NCBI GenBank assembly: GCA_010909165.1 | Contig: VJWM01000220.1 | Coordinates: 186,001-250,000 of the forward strand | Direction: 5' to 3' | Origin: Anthoceros angustus | Taxonomy: Eukaryota; Streptophyta; Anthocerotopsida; Anthocerotales; Anthocerotaceae | DNA length: 64,000 nt | Shown here: positions 46,761 to 58,180 of the stretch, piece by piece | How positions within the stretch are numbered: the first letter of the stretch is position 1 | Layout: every line of letters starts with the position of its first letter | Translations under genes and position numbers: made by a program | Notes under the pieces: generated by a model | Databases searched by the model: none | Told to the model about the DNA's origin: nothing | The model's input: only the letters and a program-made list of their open reading frames with translations

Positions 46761-47332
46761 AAGCAACAGCGGGCAATTTGCAAAGCATTCGGTAAAGCAC
46801 CGTAGTGTGCTATTGATATAGCCTTAGCTTACTTAAGGCGCAAGCCTTTCCTTATTTGCGTGGGACTCAAGATTGTGAAATGTGTGAGCAACTTTATATC
46901 AAAAGCTCGATGCCTTTACATCACCGATAGGATCGTCTTTGCCAACCTCGCATGACTTGGGTAGACTACGAAACCACATTTGTGATGAGTTCATTATCAC
47001 TCGATCCGGCTCGGTCCGTATCGGAGCATAGTCTTCACAAAAGCGTAAGGTGGCTCGTCGTGCTCCATTCGTGATGCCGATTAAAACCTTGAGCCCCTCA
47101 AACAAAATCTACCTTATTAGCATTTATCATGCAAAAGATCACTCAGACTTTTACACTTACGATAGAAGGAGATGATTAGGTTGGGCACAAGATCAGATTT
47201 CTCCAAGTCGAGTCATCCGAGTTCCGCTTTCACAAAAGTAAGCCCTTGGAGACCGGATCGAGAGTAGTACCAACTGTGATGATAGCACTCAAGGCGCATG
47301 GAAGCATGTGACCAAAAAACAAGGACGAGTTC

Positions 47333-47640
47333 CATCCGGAAGGGTGGGACCCTTCTCTTTCTCCGAGGAAGGCTAGGAAGCGGACGCAATGTTACACAAC
47401 CCTTGTCACAAGGGTCAAAGTTTGCACAATTCACAGTGCATCACCTCCTCTTCATCACGGTCTCCTCCCGACGCTGGGATCCACCTCCGGAAGGGTGGGA
47501 CCCTTCTCTTTCTCCGAGGAAGGCTAGGAAGCGGACGCAATGTTACACAACCCTTGTCACAAGGGTCAAAGTTTGCACACCATGTGCATCACCTCCTCTT
47601 CATCACGCATCTCCTCCTCGACTGGGATCCACCTCGGAAG
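47333..47640. repeat. Direct duplication, about 155-bp period
   Basis: The stretch starting ggaagggtgggacccttctc and running through aagcggacgcaatgttacac to tcaaagtttgcaca occurs at 47,336 and 47,491, nearly identical. A smaller duplication (ttctcggccgcccgccagtt) follows near 47,640-47,710. Confidence 0.85.
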
Positions 47641-47799
47641 GTCCTCGGCCGCCCGCCAGTTGTCTACCGCCATCACCTCCGGATGGTTCTCGGCCGCCCG
47701 CCAGTTGTACCGCCATCGCCGCTCAAAACGCACTTGACGGCCGGTGCTTAACACAATCGGAGTTCACAACCGAGTTCACAATCGGTCGGACAAACACAA

Positions 47800-49330
47800 T
47801 CGCTCAAAGTGTGTGCTCACTTTGAGCCGCAACCGCCGACTTGGGAACGGATCAGCTATAAAACTATAGTGTCTGCACTGAGGCTGAAACAGGAACAAAG
47901 TGAGGCCCCAAGGAGCCCCTTACTCTCAAACTCCATGGCGTCAAAGAAACCATATGTGGGTCTTTCAACTGTCTCGGCGGTACGAGAGTGGGTGTGTGTT
48001 AATGCGGAACCTCGAAATGCGCTCGTGCGATCGAGGATTGAACTCTCATTAGGTACCGCCTAGCCCGCTTGTCAGATCGGCAACATCAACAAGGCATGAT
48101 GATGAGTGCCAAGAAGACTTAAATTCTTTAGCGACCGTTTAAGGAGGGGCGAATCGAGGTTTTAAGACTCGGGCTCAAGTGGATGGCCGAGGAAGCATTG
48201 CCCTTTAGCCCTTATTCTATTCATTCCCACCGGATCTTTTACACATTAAAGGGGCACGAGTCCCAAGCAATAGCCTTGAAAGCACCTAAGGGACAACATA
48301 GCTACGCTCCATACAATCCTCTATCTCGCCATCAAAATATCTCCGAGGAGCACACTACGCTAAGCCTCGTGCTCAAGCACTCCGTTTGTCATATCTTGCC
48401 ATTTTCATGCCAATGGTTTCCCTCAAAAGGAAAGAAGCATTAAAGCTTTATTTGTAGGCTTGCATGGGTCACCATCAAAACCTCATCACTCATATGCTTT
48501 CACCCGTTTTCGGGTAATTGCAGTTGCGGCATGGGGACCTCTTCCACTCCTCCAATATTGTGTCCGATTGAGTTTGATCGGGATGAGCTATTTGCCACCT
48601 TTGGAGTATCAAGGAGGATAAAAGTGTTTGAGTTTGCAACGGTGGTCAATGACATGGCTGATGTGCATTGTCCCATGGTAGAAATGTCTACCCGCTCCAA
48701 ATTGAGTTGTCGAGTTGGAACAAGTACATAAAGTCGCACATTGCGGCGTGATTATGAAGGGATTGCAAGATGGGATGTGAATACGTGCGAGCATCACGGA
48801 GTATGTGTACTGCAGGCCCAGCCTAAACCTCACCAAGTTTATTACTTGGTTCTCGAGGCGCGGATTCACGTGGCCATCGGCTCCACTCCACCGGCTAGTT
48901 TGCAATCTAGTTTTCTCAACTAAGCCCCGGAAGTGTTCGCCACCAAGAAGCCGAGAACTTTTGCACAGCAGTGCAGCCGTGGAGCCGAGCATGCTTAACC
49001 CGAACGCCTTTTGCCCCATTTTGGCGTTTTTCATATTATGAATTTCTAATTACAAGAAAATCGACCGCAATGTTCTCAACACCACAATTACCGTGATGAC
49101 CTCCTCTTTCCAACCATATGTTCAAAAAGCACCACCCCTCGGAACATGCACAAATTTCCATAGCCATTTCGATCCACCTTGGGCACCAGTGAGGTGAGCA
49201 TCTTTCTTTGCCTACCATGAACTAAGGTGAATCAGATACGTATGTACACAAGAATGTAGGGATCGCGCATGACATCGATCCTAAGCGCCGTGGCCGACCT
49301 TTCTTGAGAAATGAAGAGCCGAGCCAGAGA
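47800..49330. other. Unassigned part of the CACTA interior
   Basis: Several short plus-strand ORFs. The most gene-like run is 48,531-48,923 (PIEFDRDELFATFGVSRRIK, then FEFATVVNDMADVHCPMVEM, then across a stop LEARIHVAIGSTPPASLQSS). No family recognised; it could be a captured host exon series. Confidence 0.4.
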
Positions 49331-49379
49331 AGAGAGGGTCTCTTAGTTTCCTTTTGTGCGTTCCATATGTGTACCACTT

Positions 49380-49520
49380 TTACCTACTAGAGATTTTAGA
49401 ACGTAAAAGTGAACTGAACGTTGTAAATAGTAATAGTTTCTAATTTTACAACGGAGTGTGTTGTAAATGGTAATCGCTTCCGACTTAACAACGGAGCGTT
49501 GCAAATAGTAGTTTCAAAGT
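49380..49520. repeat. Isolated patch of gttgtaaa/tttacaac motifs
   Basis: Four or five motif copies (gaacgttgtaaatagtaa, ttttacaacggagtg, gttgtaaatggtaa) like the terminal regions but in mid-element. May be a remnant end of a nested CACTA copy. Confidence 0.55.
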
Positions 49521-49689
49521 CGTTTCATACAAACTCACCAGCACTGCAGTGCACGAGGTAGGTGACGCAGTGCACATGGTGAGGCGGTGCAATGCATGCA
49601 AGATCTTGTCCAAGGAACATGCTTGCACACAAATCGATATAAAGGCGGGTTCATGTCACAAGTAGATGTTTACATACTGCGACGTATGT

Positions 49690-50040
49690 GTTGAGAGCCT
49701 GTATGTCGATTGCCCTGGGTGTGTGAGAACCGGCTTGCCATCGGGTGTGTGACGTGGGGAGCTTGTGCTAGTGTACTTGAGGGCCATGCGGCCAGCCATC
49801 GGGTATGTGAGGTGGGGAGCTTGTGTAGCTAGTGTAATTGAGGCCATGCGGGCCCCGCCATCGGGTGTGTGAGGTGGGGAGCTTGTGTAGCTAGTGTAAT
49901 TGAGGGCCATGGGGCCAGCGGGTGTGTGAGAGCCGGCTTGCCATCGGGATGTGTGACGAGTGGGAGCTCAGATGTAGTGTAATTGAGGCCATGCACCGCC
50001 ATCGGGTGTGTGTGATGAGAGTGTGTATTATAATTGAGAG
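49690..50040. repeat. Minisatellite of about 60 bp, five to six units
   Basis: Units built of ccatcgggtgtgtgaggtgg, ggagcttgtgtagctagtgt and aattgagggccatg. Length varies through gaps at GC-rich spots. Confidence 0.85.
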
Positions 50041-50499
50041 TCTATGTGTTTGAGAGAAGCCAAGCCAACCATGCCTCGCACATTTTAGAAGCGGGAAGGT
50101 CATGAGAAGTGCGGGAAGGCTTTGTAAAGCGGGAAGAAGCACGAGGGAATTTGACGTCCATCCAGACACAAGGCCCGCACCTTGTTTGCTTAAGATTGTC
50201 GACTTGGCTTTGCAGCTTCCAAGGATTGCTTGAGAGAGAGATTGCCCGACTTTGTAGGTGGCAGCAGTCACATGTTGAGTCAGCGCCGCCTCCCTCTCTC
50301 ACGCGCCGAGATCTTGGTCGCGGGCACGGTACACGTTGTGTATTGCCTGCACACAAGCTCTAACAACGGCACATGGTGTTTAGTTAGTGACTACACACAA
50401 GCTCGTGTTTAGTTAGTGACTGCACGAATTCGACCTACAACACAATTAGGGCTTACGAAATTGAATTCCTTGGATCAAGAAGGTTTGTGTGCATCCCCA

Positions 50500-51640
50500 A
50501 TCTCTTATGCTTGGTGCTTTTTTAGGGCACGCACTTTCATGGGCAAAGGTTGCTAAGCGCCTTTCTACTAACCCCAACCACCTTGCAATGTAGATGGCGC
50601 ACTACACGCAAGCGCGGTTGGGTTTGCATTGTCATGCGTAACGCGATAAGGAAACAAGACTTTGGCCACAACAGATTAGTGGTGGGGACGCAGCAGTGGA
50701 TGCCGTGGTGGAAGGATCTGCCTCTAACGGCTCGGTGGTTGGGTTTAGTAGACAGCGCAAGCCAAGGAGCGCTTCCGCTTGTCGGACAAGCCTAGCGTAA
50801 AAAATGGGCCACCGTGAAGGCAAAGAAGCGGGAGGGCGTCTCAAAGGAGCGGAAGTCGCAAGGCGTCGCCGCCTCGAAATGTGAGTTGTGCATCAACGGC
50901 TTTGTCCAAGCGCAGATCGCACGACCAGTTTGAATCACCGCCTTCAACTAGTTCGAGCTCTAGGGTCGGTGATGATAATGAGCTCTAAACGATGGCTTTT
51001 TCTTTTCTCACTTGTGTGTGGTAGGAAAGCGAGCGCCACGCTGCGGTGGAGAACAAGCCTCCTCCCGATGCGTGGAGGAGGAGCAGCCTCCCGATGCCGT
51101 GAGGAGGAGCAGCCTCCTAATGCCGTGAGGAGGAGGCCGCCTCGATGCCGTGGAGGAGTACCGCGCGCTCCCCATGGGCTTCACTGTGGAAGAGCTCGTG
51201 CCGCTGGAGAAGCGAACCGACTGCCTCAAGTCACCACCACCTCCTCTTAGGTCTTCGGATGAGAGAACAAGGGCCACCAGTGGCTTATGTGCACACGCAG
51301 ACCTTTTGAGAAAGATGATAGCACGAAGAAGGCAGCTGCTTCCTCCCTTGTCCGTGACACCGGCTCAAAACTTACCTGGACCTTCAATCCGGTGTCCAGT
51401 ACTCCCATGCCACTCCTACTCCTAACCCTTCCGTCAATGTTGGTTCTCGCTTTGAAGAAGTGCAGTGATGGAGCAGCAAGAAGTGGAAAATCCACTGTGG
51501 AGGAGGGAGATGGCGTGACGGAGATCCGCCGCAATTGCCAAGGAGAAATCGAATTAAAGGGAGATCGCCCAAATGCACGCACGTCATTCCACAATCGGAC
51601 ATTCATCTAGAATCGTGTTCTTGGTTTTAGTTGAAACCGA
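50500..51640. other. Unassigned stretch with a ggaggagcagcctcc cluster
   Basis: ORFs of up to 120 codons overlap on both strands without recognised domains. Between 51,050 and 51,150 a short unit (gaggaggagcagcctcc and gatgccgtg) repeats three or four times. Confidence 0.4.
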
Positions 51641-51659
51641 CTTTGCTTTTACTTTCATA

Positions 51660-52080
51660 AGCTTGTCCAGTGTGTGTGTGGCCTTGATCGACGCCCAATG
51701 TTTCTTTTGGTCTCTCAAGCAGCAAGTGTGTGGCCTTGATCCGATGTTTCTCTTTTGGTCTGGTTGCCTAAAGCCACAAGTGTGTGGCCTGATCCGTATT
51801 TTCTATTGGTCTGCTGCCTAAACATGCGTGTGTGTGGCCTTGATCGCCTGGTGTTTCTTTTGGTCTCTCAAGCCTAAACAGTGTGTGGCCTTGCCCGTGT
51901 TTTTTTGGTCTCTCAAGTCTAAACTGGCGGTGTGTGGCCTGACCCATGTTTCTTTTGGTCTCGCAAGCCTAAACATGCGTGTGTGGCCTTGATCGCCCAT
52001 GTTTCTCCTTTGGTCTCTCAAGCCTAAACAGTGTGTGTGTTTCTCGTTGGTCTCTCAAGCCTAAACATGCAGTGTGTGGC
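51660..52080. repeat. Minisatellite of about 50 bp, about eight units
   Basis: Units of gtgtgtggccttgatcg, catgtttcttttggtctctc and aagcctaaaca, with internal deletions. Confidence 0.85.
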
Positions 52081-52270
52081 TGCTTGGCTAACTGCATAGG
52101 ATGTACATGCCACATGCTCGCAGCATGTGCTCAGACAAGCATGTGGCCTATACATGCCACTTACAGCCACATGCGCACGCATGTACAAGCATATTCGATG
52201 TTTTCCTTCTCATGTGTCGTTGGATTAAAGAAGATTCATACGCTTATGAAGTGCTCCAATTTCGGTTGAG

Positions 52271-53445
52271 GTGGGTAATGCGGCACTTCATGGATCCATT
52301 GATTGGCAACCGGGAGAGAAACTAGAGACACAAGCAATTGTGGAGGCACATTCAAGAGATGTTGGTGGGATTTGGAGCATGGCTCATGTGTGTGACCAAA
52401 TGTTCAACACCATGTTGCGCAATTGGAAGAACAATCTTGCAAGATGCGCAAGACAATTTCTTGAGGGTAATCATCCACCTAAGTATAAGCCTCGTGATAT
52501 CTCGGCCGACCGTGGGATCGCATTGTGGAGAATGAAAAGCCAAGGCCGGGATGGAGATCGCACAAAAACGCATAGCAATGTTGAGGAAGTTGAACTCGGA
52601 TGCCCACCGTATGCCCACTTTGGTAATGGTGGGTTTGTGAAGTTTACAAATCGGTTTTACCAACTCTTTGGTAGACGCCCCACGGAGCAAGAGATGAGGG
52701 TGGCAAGAAGGCCGGAAATTGGATAATAAAACTTGAAACATATTGGACGCCAATCTTCCTCATCCGAGCGTTTGGCTCCAACCCCGAGAATAGGTGCCAA
52801 ACAATTGTGGCGGACCTCAAGGATGCTGGTTACAAAGATGATGATTTGGATGGTAAGATTTTGATTTGATGTCTTTGCAAGTTTTGATTGTCCTATTTTA
52901 ACTCGTTTTTGGATTTGCCATAGGAGCCGTAATCCGGCATTGGAGCGCAAGCAAGTGGATGATGACGGCTGGTTTTGGACAATTTGGTGCCTAGATTGAA
53001 GCCCGGGTTAAGTGAGGATCTTTCTCCTCCGTAGTTCTTATAGAAGATCTTTCAAGTCTGCTTGTTGTAACACCGGCTTCTTGGTAACATATTCGATTCT
53101 TGCAGAATCGGTGGCCTCCGCCTCGGGTGGGAAGCCTTAACCTCCCAAGTGTGGTCATGTGGAACGAAGCCACGATGAAGTACTTGTTGAAGTTGAACCA
53201 CTCCATCTCATGGAAGAGGTGGAAGAATTTGAAGAGGTTGAGGTATCCCTCTCTAAATGCAGGAAAAGTTTTTCAATCTCATGGCCTCTCATCGAATGAC
53301 GACAGAACTTGAAGCTCAACGCCTGCTGGAAGCTAGGTCCGGACTACGCCAAAGAGCTCAAGTCATCAAGGGTGAAGAGCATGAAGAGGAAGGAAATGAG
53401 GCTTCAACAAGTCCAATTTGAAGAGATCAAGGAGCGAGGAATTCT
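52271..53445 (+). pseudogene. Unassigned plus-strand coding relic in the CACTA element
   Basis: A 151-codon ORF (52,271-52,726) with good coding character: MFNTMLRNWKNNLARCARQF, PPYAHFGNGGFVKFTNRFYQ and LFGRRPTEQEMRVARRPEIG. Further pieces follow (ETYWTPIFLIRAF at 52,735; a Glu-rich helical stretch near 53,180-53,260; KVMASHR-type sequence at 53,281 ending EEGNEASTSPI). By position and hydrophilic make-up it may be the second, DNA-binding (TNPA or Transposase_24-like) protein of the element, but I cannot see a diagnostic motif, and it runs opposite to the TNP2 relic. A captured host gene is the alternative. Confidence 0.45.
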
Positions 53446-53644
53446 AGTTTGGTGCTTTCTTTTAGTTGCTCCTTAGAAACTCTTAGAAATTGATCCGACA
53501 TCGGCTTTTGTGGGAATGTCCCCTTTGTGTGTGTCTGGGGGAATGGCCCCAATGTTTGTGAGTGTGTGTGTCTGGGGGAATGGCCCCCATGTTTGTGTGT
53601 GGGAGTCTGTGTGTCTGGGGAATGGCTTCTATGTTTGTGTGTTT

Positions 53645-53645
53645 A

Positions 53646-53683
<38 letters not shown>

Positions 53684-53690
53684 TGTGTGT
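53645..53690. repeat. (GT)n microsatellite
   Basis: About 20 gt dinucleotides in a row, the core of a longer GT-rich region starting near 53,525. Confidence 0.95.
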
Positions 53691-53694
53691 GTGA

Positions 53695-54085
53695 GTTTCT
53701 GTGCGAGCCTGCAAGAGTGTGTGCGAGCCTGTGAGCAGTGTGAGAGCCTATGAGCACCTGTGAGAGCTTGTGAGCCAGGAGCCTGTGAGCCTTGAAAATT
53801 GAGCCTTGAGCCTGTGAGAGGGAGAGTCTGTGAGCCTGTGAAACTGTGAGAGCGAGAGTCTGTGAGCCTGTGAAACTGTGAGAGCGAGAGCCTGTGAGCC
53901 TGTGAAAGCCTATGAGCTTGTGAGAGCGAGAGCGATAGCTTGTGAGCTTGTGAGAGCGACAGCTTGTGAGGCTGTGAGAGCGAGAGCTTGTGAGCCTGTG
54001 AGCGCGAGAGCTGTGAGCTTGTGAGCGCGAGCGAGCTGTGAGCTGTGAGAGCGAGAGCTTGTGAGCTGATTATGTGAGAGCCCGT
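53695..54085. repeat. Gtgagagc minisatellite
   Basis: Irregular tandem variants of gagcctgtgagagcgagag and gagcttgtgagagcg. Confidence 0.9.
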
Positions 54086-54359
54086 GGGTTTGTGCGAGTT
54101 TGTGTGAGTTTGTGTGTTTATTTGTGTGAGTTGAATGTGTGGATTTGTGTGAGGATCTGTTCATTTTGGGGTTTAGAATCGCTTGCATTTGGTAGTAGCA
54201 TTCCATTTCGTGTCCCACTAATGCACAACAAGGTGAGATACAAAATTTACAACAAAGGACGTTGTAAAACACTTGTTGTAAATATGCCCCATTTAAAGAA
54301 GCTGAAAATAGATATTTGTGTTATTAATAATATGTATTTTGTTTAAAGTCTTTACATAT

Positions 54360-55565
54360 ATATAATACTTAAAAGGCGTTGTAATTTAAATGTTGTAATA
54401 TGTTGTAGATGGTTTTGTAAAACACTTGTTGTAAAGCGTTGTAATTTAAATGTTGTAATTGCTTGCAATTGGGATGTAGATGGTTTTGAAAACAGTCGTT
54501 GTAAAGCATTATAAACTTAGATGAATTAATATGTTGTAGATGGTTTTGTAAAACCGTTGTAAAGCGTTGTAATTTAAATGTTGTAATTCCTTTTGCAATT
54601 GGGATGTTGTAGATGGTTTTGTAAAACAGTCGTTGTAAAGCGTTGTACCCACAGACGTCTCAAACTTAGATGTTGTAATTGCTTTGCAATTGGGATGTTG
54701 TAGATGGTTTTGTAAAAGTGTCGTTGTAAAGCGTTGTACACCGAGACGTCTCAAACTTAGATGTTGTAATTGCTTTGCAATTGGGATGTTGTAGATGGTT
54801 TTGTAAAACAGTCAAAAGCGCGTTGTACCCGCACCGAGACGCCTCAAACTTAGATGTTGTAATTGCTTTGCAATTGGGATGTTGTAGATGGTTTTGTAAA
54901 ACAGTCGTTGTAAAGCGCGTTGTACCCGCACCGACGCTCTCAAACTTAGATGTTGTAATTGCTTTGCAATTGGGATGTTGTAGATGGTTTTGTAAAAGTG
55001 TCGTTGTAAAGCGTTGTACCCCAGAGACGTCTCAAACTTAGATGTTGTAATTGCTTTGCAATTGGGATGTTGTAGATGGTTTTGTAAAACAGTCGTTGTA
55101 AAGCGCGTTGTACCCGCACAGACGCCTCAAACTTAGATGTTGTAATTGCTTTGCAATTGGGATGTTGTAGATGGTTTTGTAAAAGTCGTTGTAAAGCGTT
55201 GTACCCACACCGAGACGCCTCTCAAACTTAGATGTTGTAATTTTTTGCAATTGGGATGTTGTAGATGGTTTTGTAAAACAGTCGTTGTAAAGCGCGTTGT
55301 ACCCACACCGAGACGCCTCTCAAACTTAGATGTTGTAATTGCTTGCAATTGGGATGTTGTAGATGGTTTTGTAAAACAGTCGTTGTAAAAGTTGTACCCA
55401 CACCCCAGACGTCTCAAACTTAGATGTTGTAATTCCTTTTGCAATTGGGATGTTGTAAATGGTTTTGTAAAACAGTCGTGTAAAGCGTTGTACCCACAAG
55501 ACGCCTCAAACTTAGATGTTGTAATTCCTTTTGCAATTGGGATGTTGTAAATGGTTTTGTAAATG
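54360..55565. repeat. Right subterminal array, about 14 units of about 92 bp
   Basis: Each unit holds cttagatgttgtaattgctt, tgcaattgggatgttgtaga, tggttttgtaaaacagtcgt and tgtaaagcgcgttgtaccc, then accgagacgcctcaaa. The AT-rich parts are nearly invariant; unit-to-unit differences sit in the GC-rich joint. Six-frame ORFs here are artefacts. The regular presence of ttgtaaa suggests transposase-binding sites. Confidence 0.9.
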
Positions 55566-55800
55566 GCACCACGTCATCACATGGTGATGTGGCAATGAGG
55601 GCCATGTCATCAAATTATGCCATGTCATCACCGATGATGTGGCAATGAAGGGCCATGTGGCAACAACATGCCATGTCATCACTTGGTGATGTGGCGATGT
55701 GGCGCCACATCACCACTTTAATGACAATCGAACCGCCATGTCGCAATTTTACAACATCATGAAGTTTTGCCATAACCAAGAGTTGGCGCCTGCTTTTACA
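55566..55800. repeat. Ccatgtcatcac/gatgtggc repeats
   Basis: Interleaved direct and inverted copies of gccatgtcatcacc and ggtgatgtggcaatga; they can pair with each other over short lengths. Followed by a duplicated cttttacaacatcatgaag (55,740 and 55,794). Confidence 0.8.
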
Positions 55801-55884
55801 ACATCATGAAGTTTTGCCATAACTACAGTTGCGCTGCTTTTACAACGTTGTAACACCCGCTGTAAAACCGCTGTAAAACCCTCA

Positions 55885-55897
55885 TTTTCTTGTAGTG
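55885..55897 (-). repeat. Right terminal inverted repeat of the CACTA element
   Basis: TTTTCTTGTAGTG, the reverse complement of CACTACAAGAAAA, the classic plant CACTA terminus, followed by ttt. Confidence 0.85.
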
Positions 55898-58180
55898 TTT
55901 CGGGCCTCAAGGAGGGAGAGCTTGAGTGGGCGCCTAGGGCCGAGGCCCCGCCAAGTAGAGCGCAAGGGCGCCCGGGGCCGGAGGCCTGTGGCAGAGCGCA
56001 AGGGCGCCCGAGGTGGGGGTCGCCCTTCAAGCGACTGGGAGGAGGACGATCGAGGATTCCTGACTCCATACGCCTGAGCGAACCCCTCACCACCTGTGAA
56101 GTTTGGGAGGCGATTCCCTTCCTCCTTTTGGTGCCCTCCGAGTGCAGAGGGAGCGATGCCGGAGGGCGCTGGCGCCCGCACCGATGCAACAGCCCAACAA
56201 CCACGACCGCCGAGCCCCGACGAACTCAGGGAGCCAAGAGGAAGACGGTGCCGCTTACCAACGCAAAGACCTCGTAAGGTGCCGATTCCCCCGCCTACCT
56301 GAGTGGCAAGAGGTCAAGAGGCGTAAGGAGGGCGTAAAGGGACGTGGCCCAAGGAGCAGGAGGTCACCGCGCAGCCCACCTCGAGCCGGCCCCTGCCCCG
56401 GCTGTGAAGGGGCAAAAGAGCTTGCTCCTGACCCCTCACCTCCTCCGAGCCCTGTGAGAAAGAGGGCACAAAGGAGTTAGAGGCCAAGAGGGCCAAGAGG
56501 GTGAGACTGACCACCACTGTGACCCGAGGGTCCCGATTAGGTCCGAGAACCCACCGACTTACGATCATGGAGGTCCTGGCGGATCGAGAAATGCCGGCTC
56601 CCACTACGGACTTTGTGGGGCCTCACTGGCCGTGGAAGAAACACAAGTCTGCTACCGCCATGGACGGAATGCTTTGGGGTCTCTGGTACATGAGAAGACC
56701 TGTGAAGTGGAGGCCACCCGAGGAGGATGGTGGAACCCAAGAGCAAGTGAAGGCCGAGGGGCAAAGGAAAGGCGGAGTCCCTCCGGATCGAGGAAGGGAA
56801 ACGGTGGCGGAGCGCGAGGCCCGGCGGTTCAAGCAGACTGGTTAAGGTTCTTCACCATCAAGCAAGCTCAGAGGCCCAAGCGGGCGGAGGACCTTGTGCT
56901 AAGAGGGAAGCGCAGCAGAGGCTAAGAGGCCCCGCACAAGCAGAGAGCTCGGACCGCGGAGGCGGCCAGAGCAAGGCCAAGTGGGCGAGGCCTGTAAAGG
57001 CGGCGGAGCCTGCCGCTGCAAAGAGCGACCGGATCACCATGACGTGATCGAACCGTGGAGAGAGTCACAGTACCGAGGTTACTGGCGGCGCACAAAGGCC
57101 ATGGAGGTAAGGGCTGAGATAGGGGATCTCCGAGTACACGCAGAGGTAGAAGGAGGCGAGCAGATGGAGGATGAAGGACACGCTGGAGCTACAACCCAAG
57201 ATGCGCTTGAGCAGCAGTGATTCTCAACGAGAGAATCCACGACGAGCACGAAATAGTGCCCGGCCTCCTCAAGACGGAGGAAAATCGCGACTATCCAAGG
57301 AGTTGGACGCTGTGCTGTATGAGCCGGAGGAAGTCCGAGCCTGGACGAGGTATCCGATCACTGGAGAGGGAGTCATGAGCTAAAGGCCGTAATGAACGGA
57401 GGAGCGCGAGCACCGGAAGTGTAAAAGAAGCCGTCCAAATGAGAAAGGCGGAAGGGAACGCCGCGCTATGGCGGTAAGTCGCAATGGAAAGGAAACGACG
57501 GAGCCGGAGCAGGGAGCAATGGCACTGCAGGAGGTGACCGAGGCCGCCTTGTAGCCTCGGATATGCCGGCCCCACACAACCGGGCAGGAGAGGTGGCCCA
57601 ACAACAAGCAAAGACGCCCCCTAACACTTATGGCGGAGGGAGTATCGGTGCCCGCACACGTGGAAGAGGCACCAACAAGTCGATCTGACTTTGCCTATTA
57701 CCACCGAGCCCCGGCGAGAAGCCTCTCGACTCAGAAACGGACGGACCTGGAAGGCTCAAGGAGATGAAGGCCACGGGACAAAGACAGGACCCTAGTGGCC
57801 CCTGCTTGGAGATGACGGAGCGGAGAGGAGCAACCGAGGAGGAACGAGGGAGCGCGATGCGATCGAGGTAAGCACCCCGCACCTCACCATGGAAGGAGGG
57901 GCCAACGGCGAGTCACCGGATCGGGAACAGGAGGACTTCGAGGAGAGCCACTGAGGAGTCCCGTGAGGGAGGAAACCCGGTGGCGTGAGTCCGACTTTGT
58001 CCGGACCCAGAGGAGGACCAAGTCCGGACTCAGAATAAGTCCGACTCAAGTCCGGACTGAATAAGTCCGGACTCAAGTCCGGACCACAAGTCCGGACCAC
58101 GAGGTCCGGACCACAAGTCCGGACCACGAGGTCCGGACCAAGTCCGACTCAAGTTCGTGAGTCGAGACAGACCTCGAGGA
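55898..58180 (+). mobile_element. GC-rich right flank, probably retroelement DNA
   Basis: GC-rich with many purine-rich short frames, none with a recognised domain. Includes a cluster of about ten aagtccgga(c/t) and gaggtccgga units at 57,990-58,150. Composition and motifs resemble the left flank (17,400-18,604). Confidence 0.4.

Larger units (their letters stand above)
18605..55897 (-). mobile_element. Candidate 37.3-kb CACTA (En/Spm) transposon with captured gene fragments
   Basis: The left end begins CACTACAAG (18,605), the right end closes with TTTTCTTGTAGTG (55,885-55,897), and the trinucleotide ttt flanks both ends (18,602-18,604 and 55,898-55,900), as expected for the 3-bp target duplication of CACTA elements. 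Just inside both ends are arrays of tttacaac/gttgtaaa motifs, typical of subterminal transposase-binding repeats. A TNP2-type transposase relic lies inside, on the minus strand. The left inverted repeat matches the right one over 9 bases and then less well (gaggg and tttaca are shared after a gap), so the pairing is good but not proven. At 37 kb it is larger than usual plant CACTA elements, and nested insertion of related elements may contribute: similar terminal-type repeats also occur at 23,490, 30,300 and 49,380. Confidence 0.65.

Noticed and set aside
53510-53753. Cys/Val-rich secreted-looking ORF
   Set aside because: Translation of a GT-rich microsatellite region.
54360-55565. Regular repeats with short variable joints, CRISPR-like at first glance
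   Set aside because: Units are long and adjoin, the joints are variants of one sequence rather than unique spacers, and the setting is a plant transposon end.
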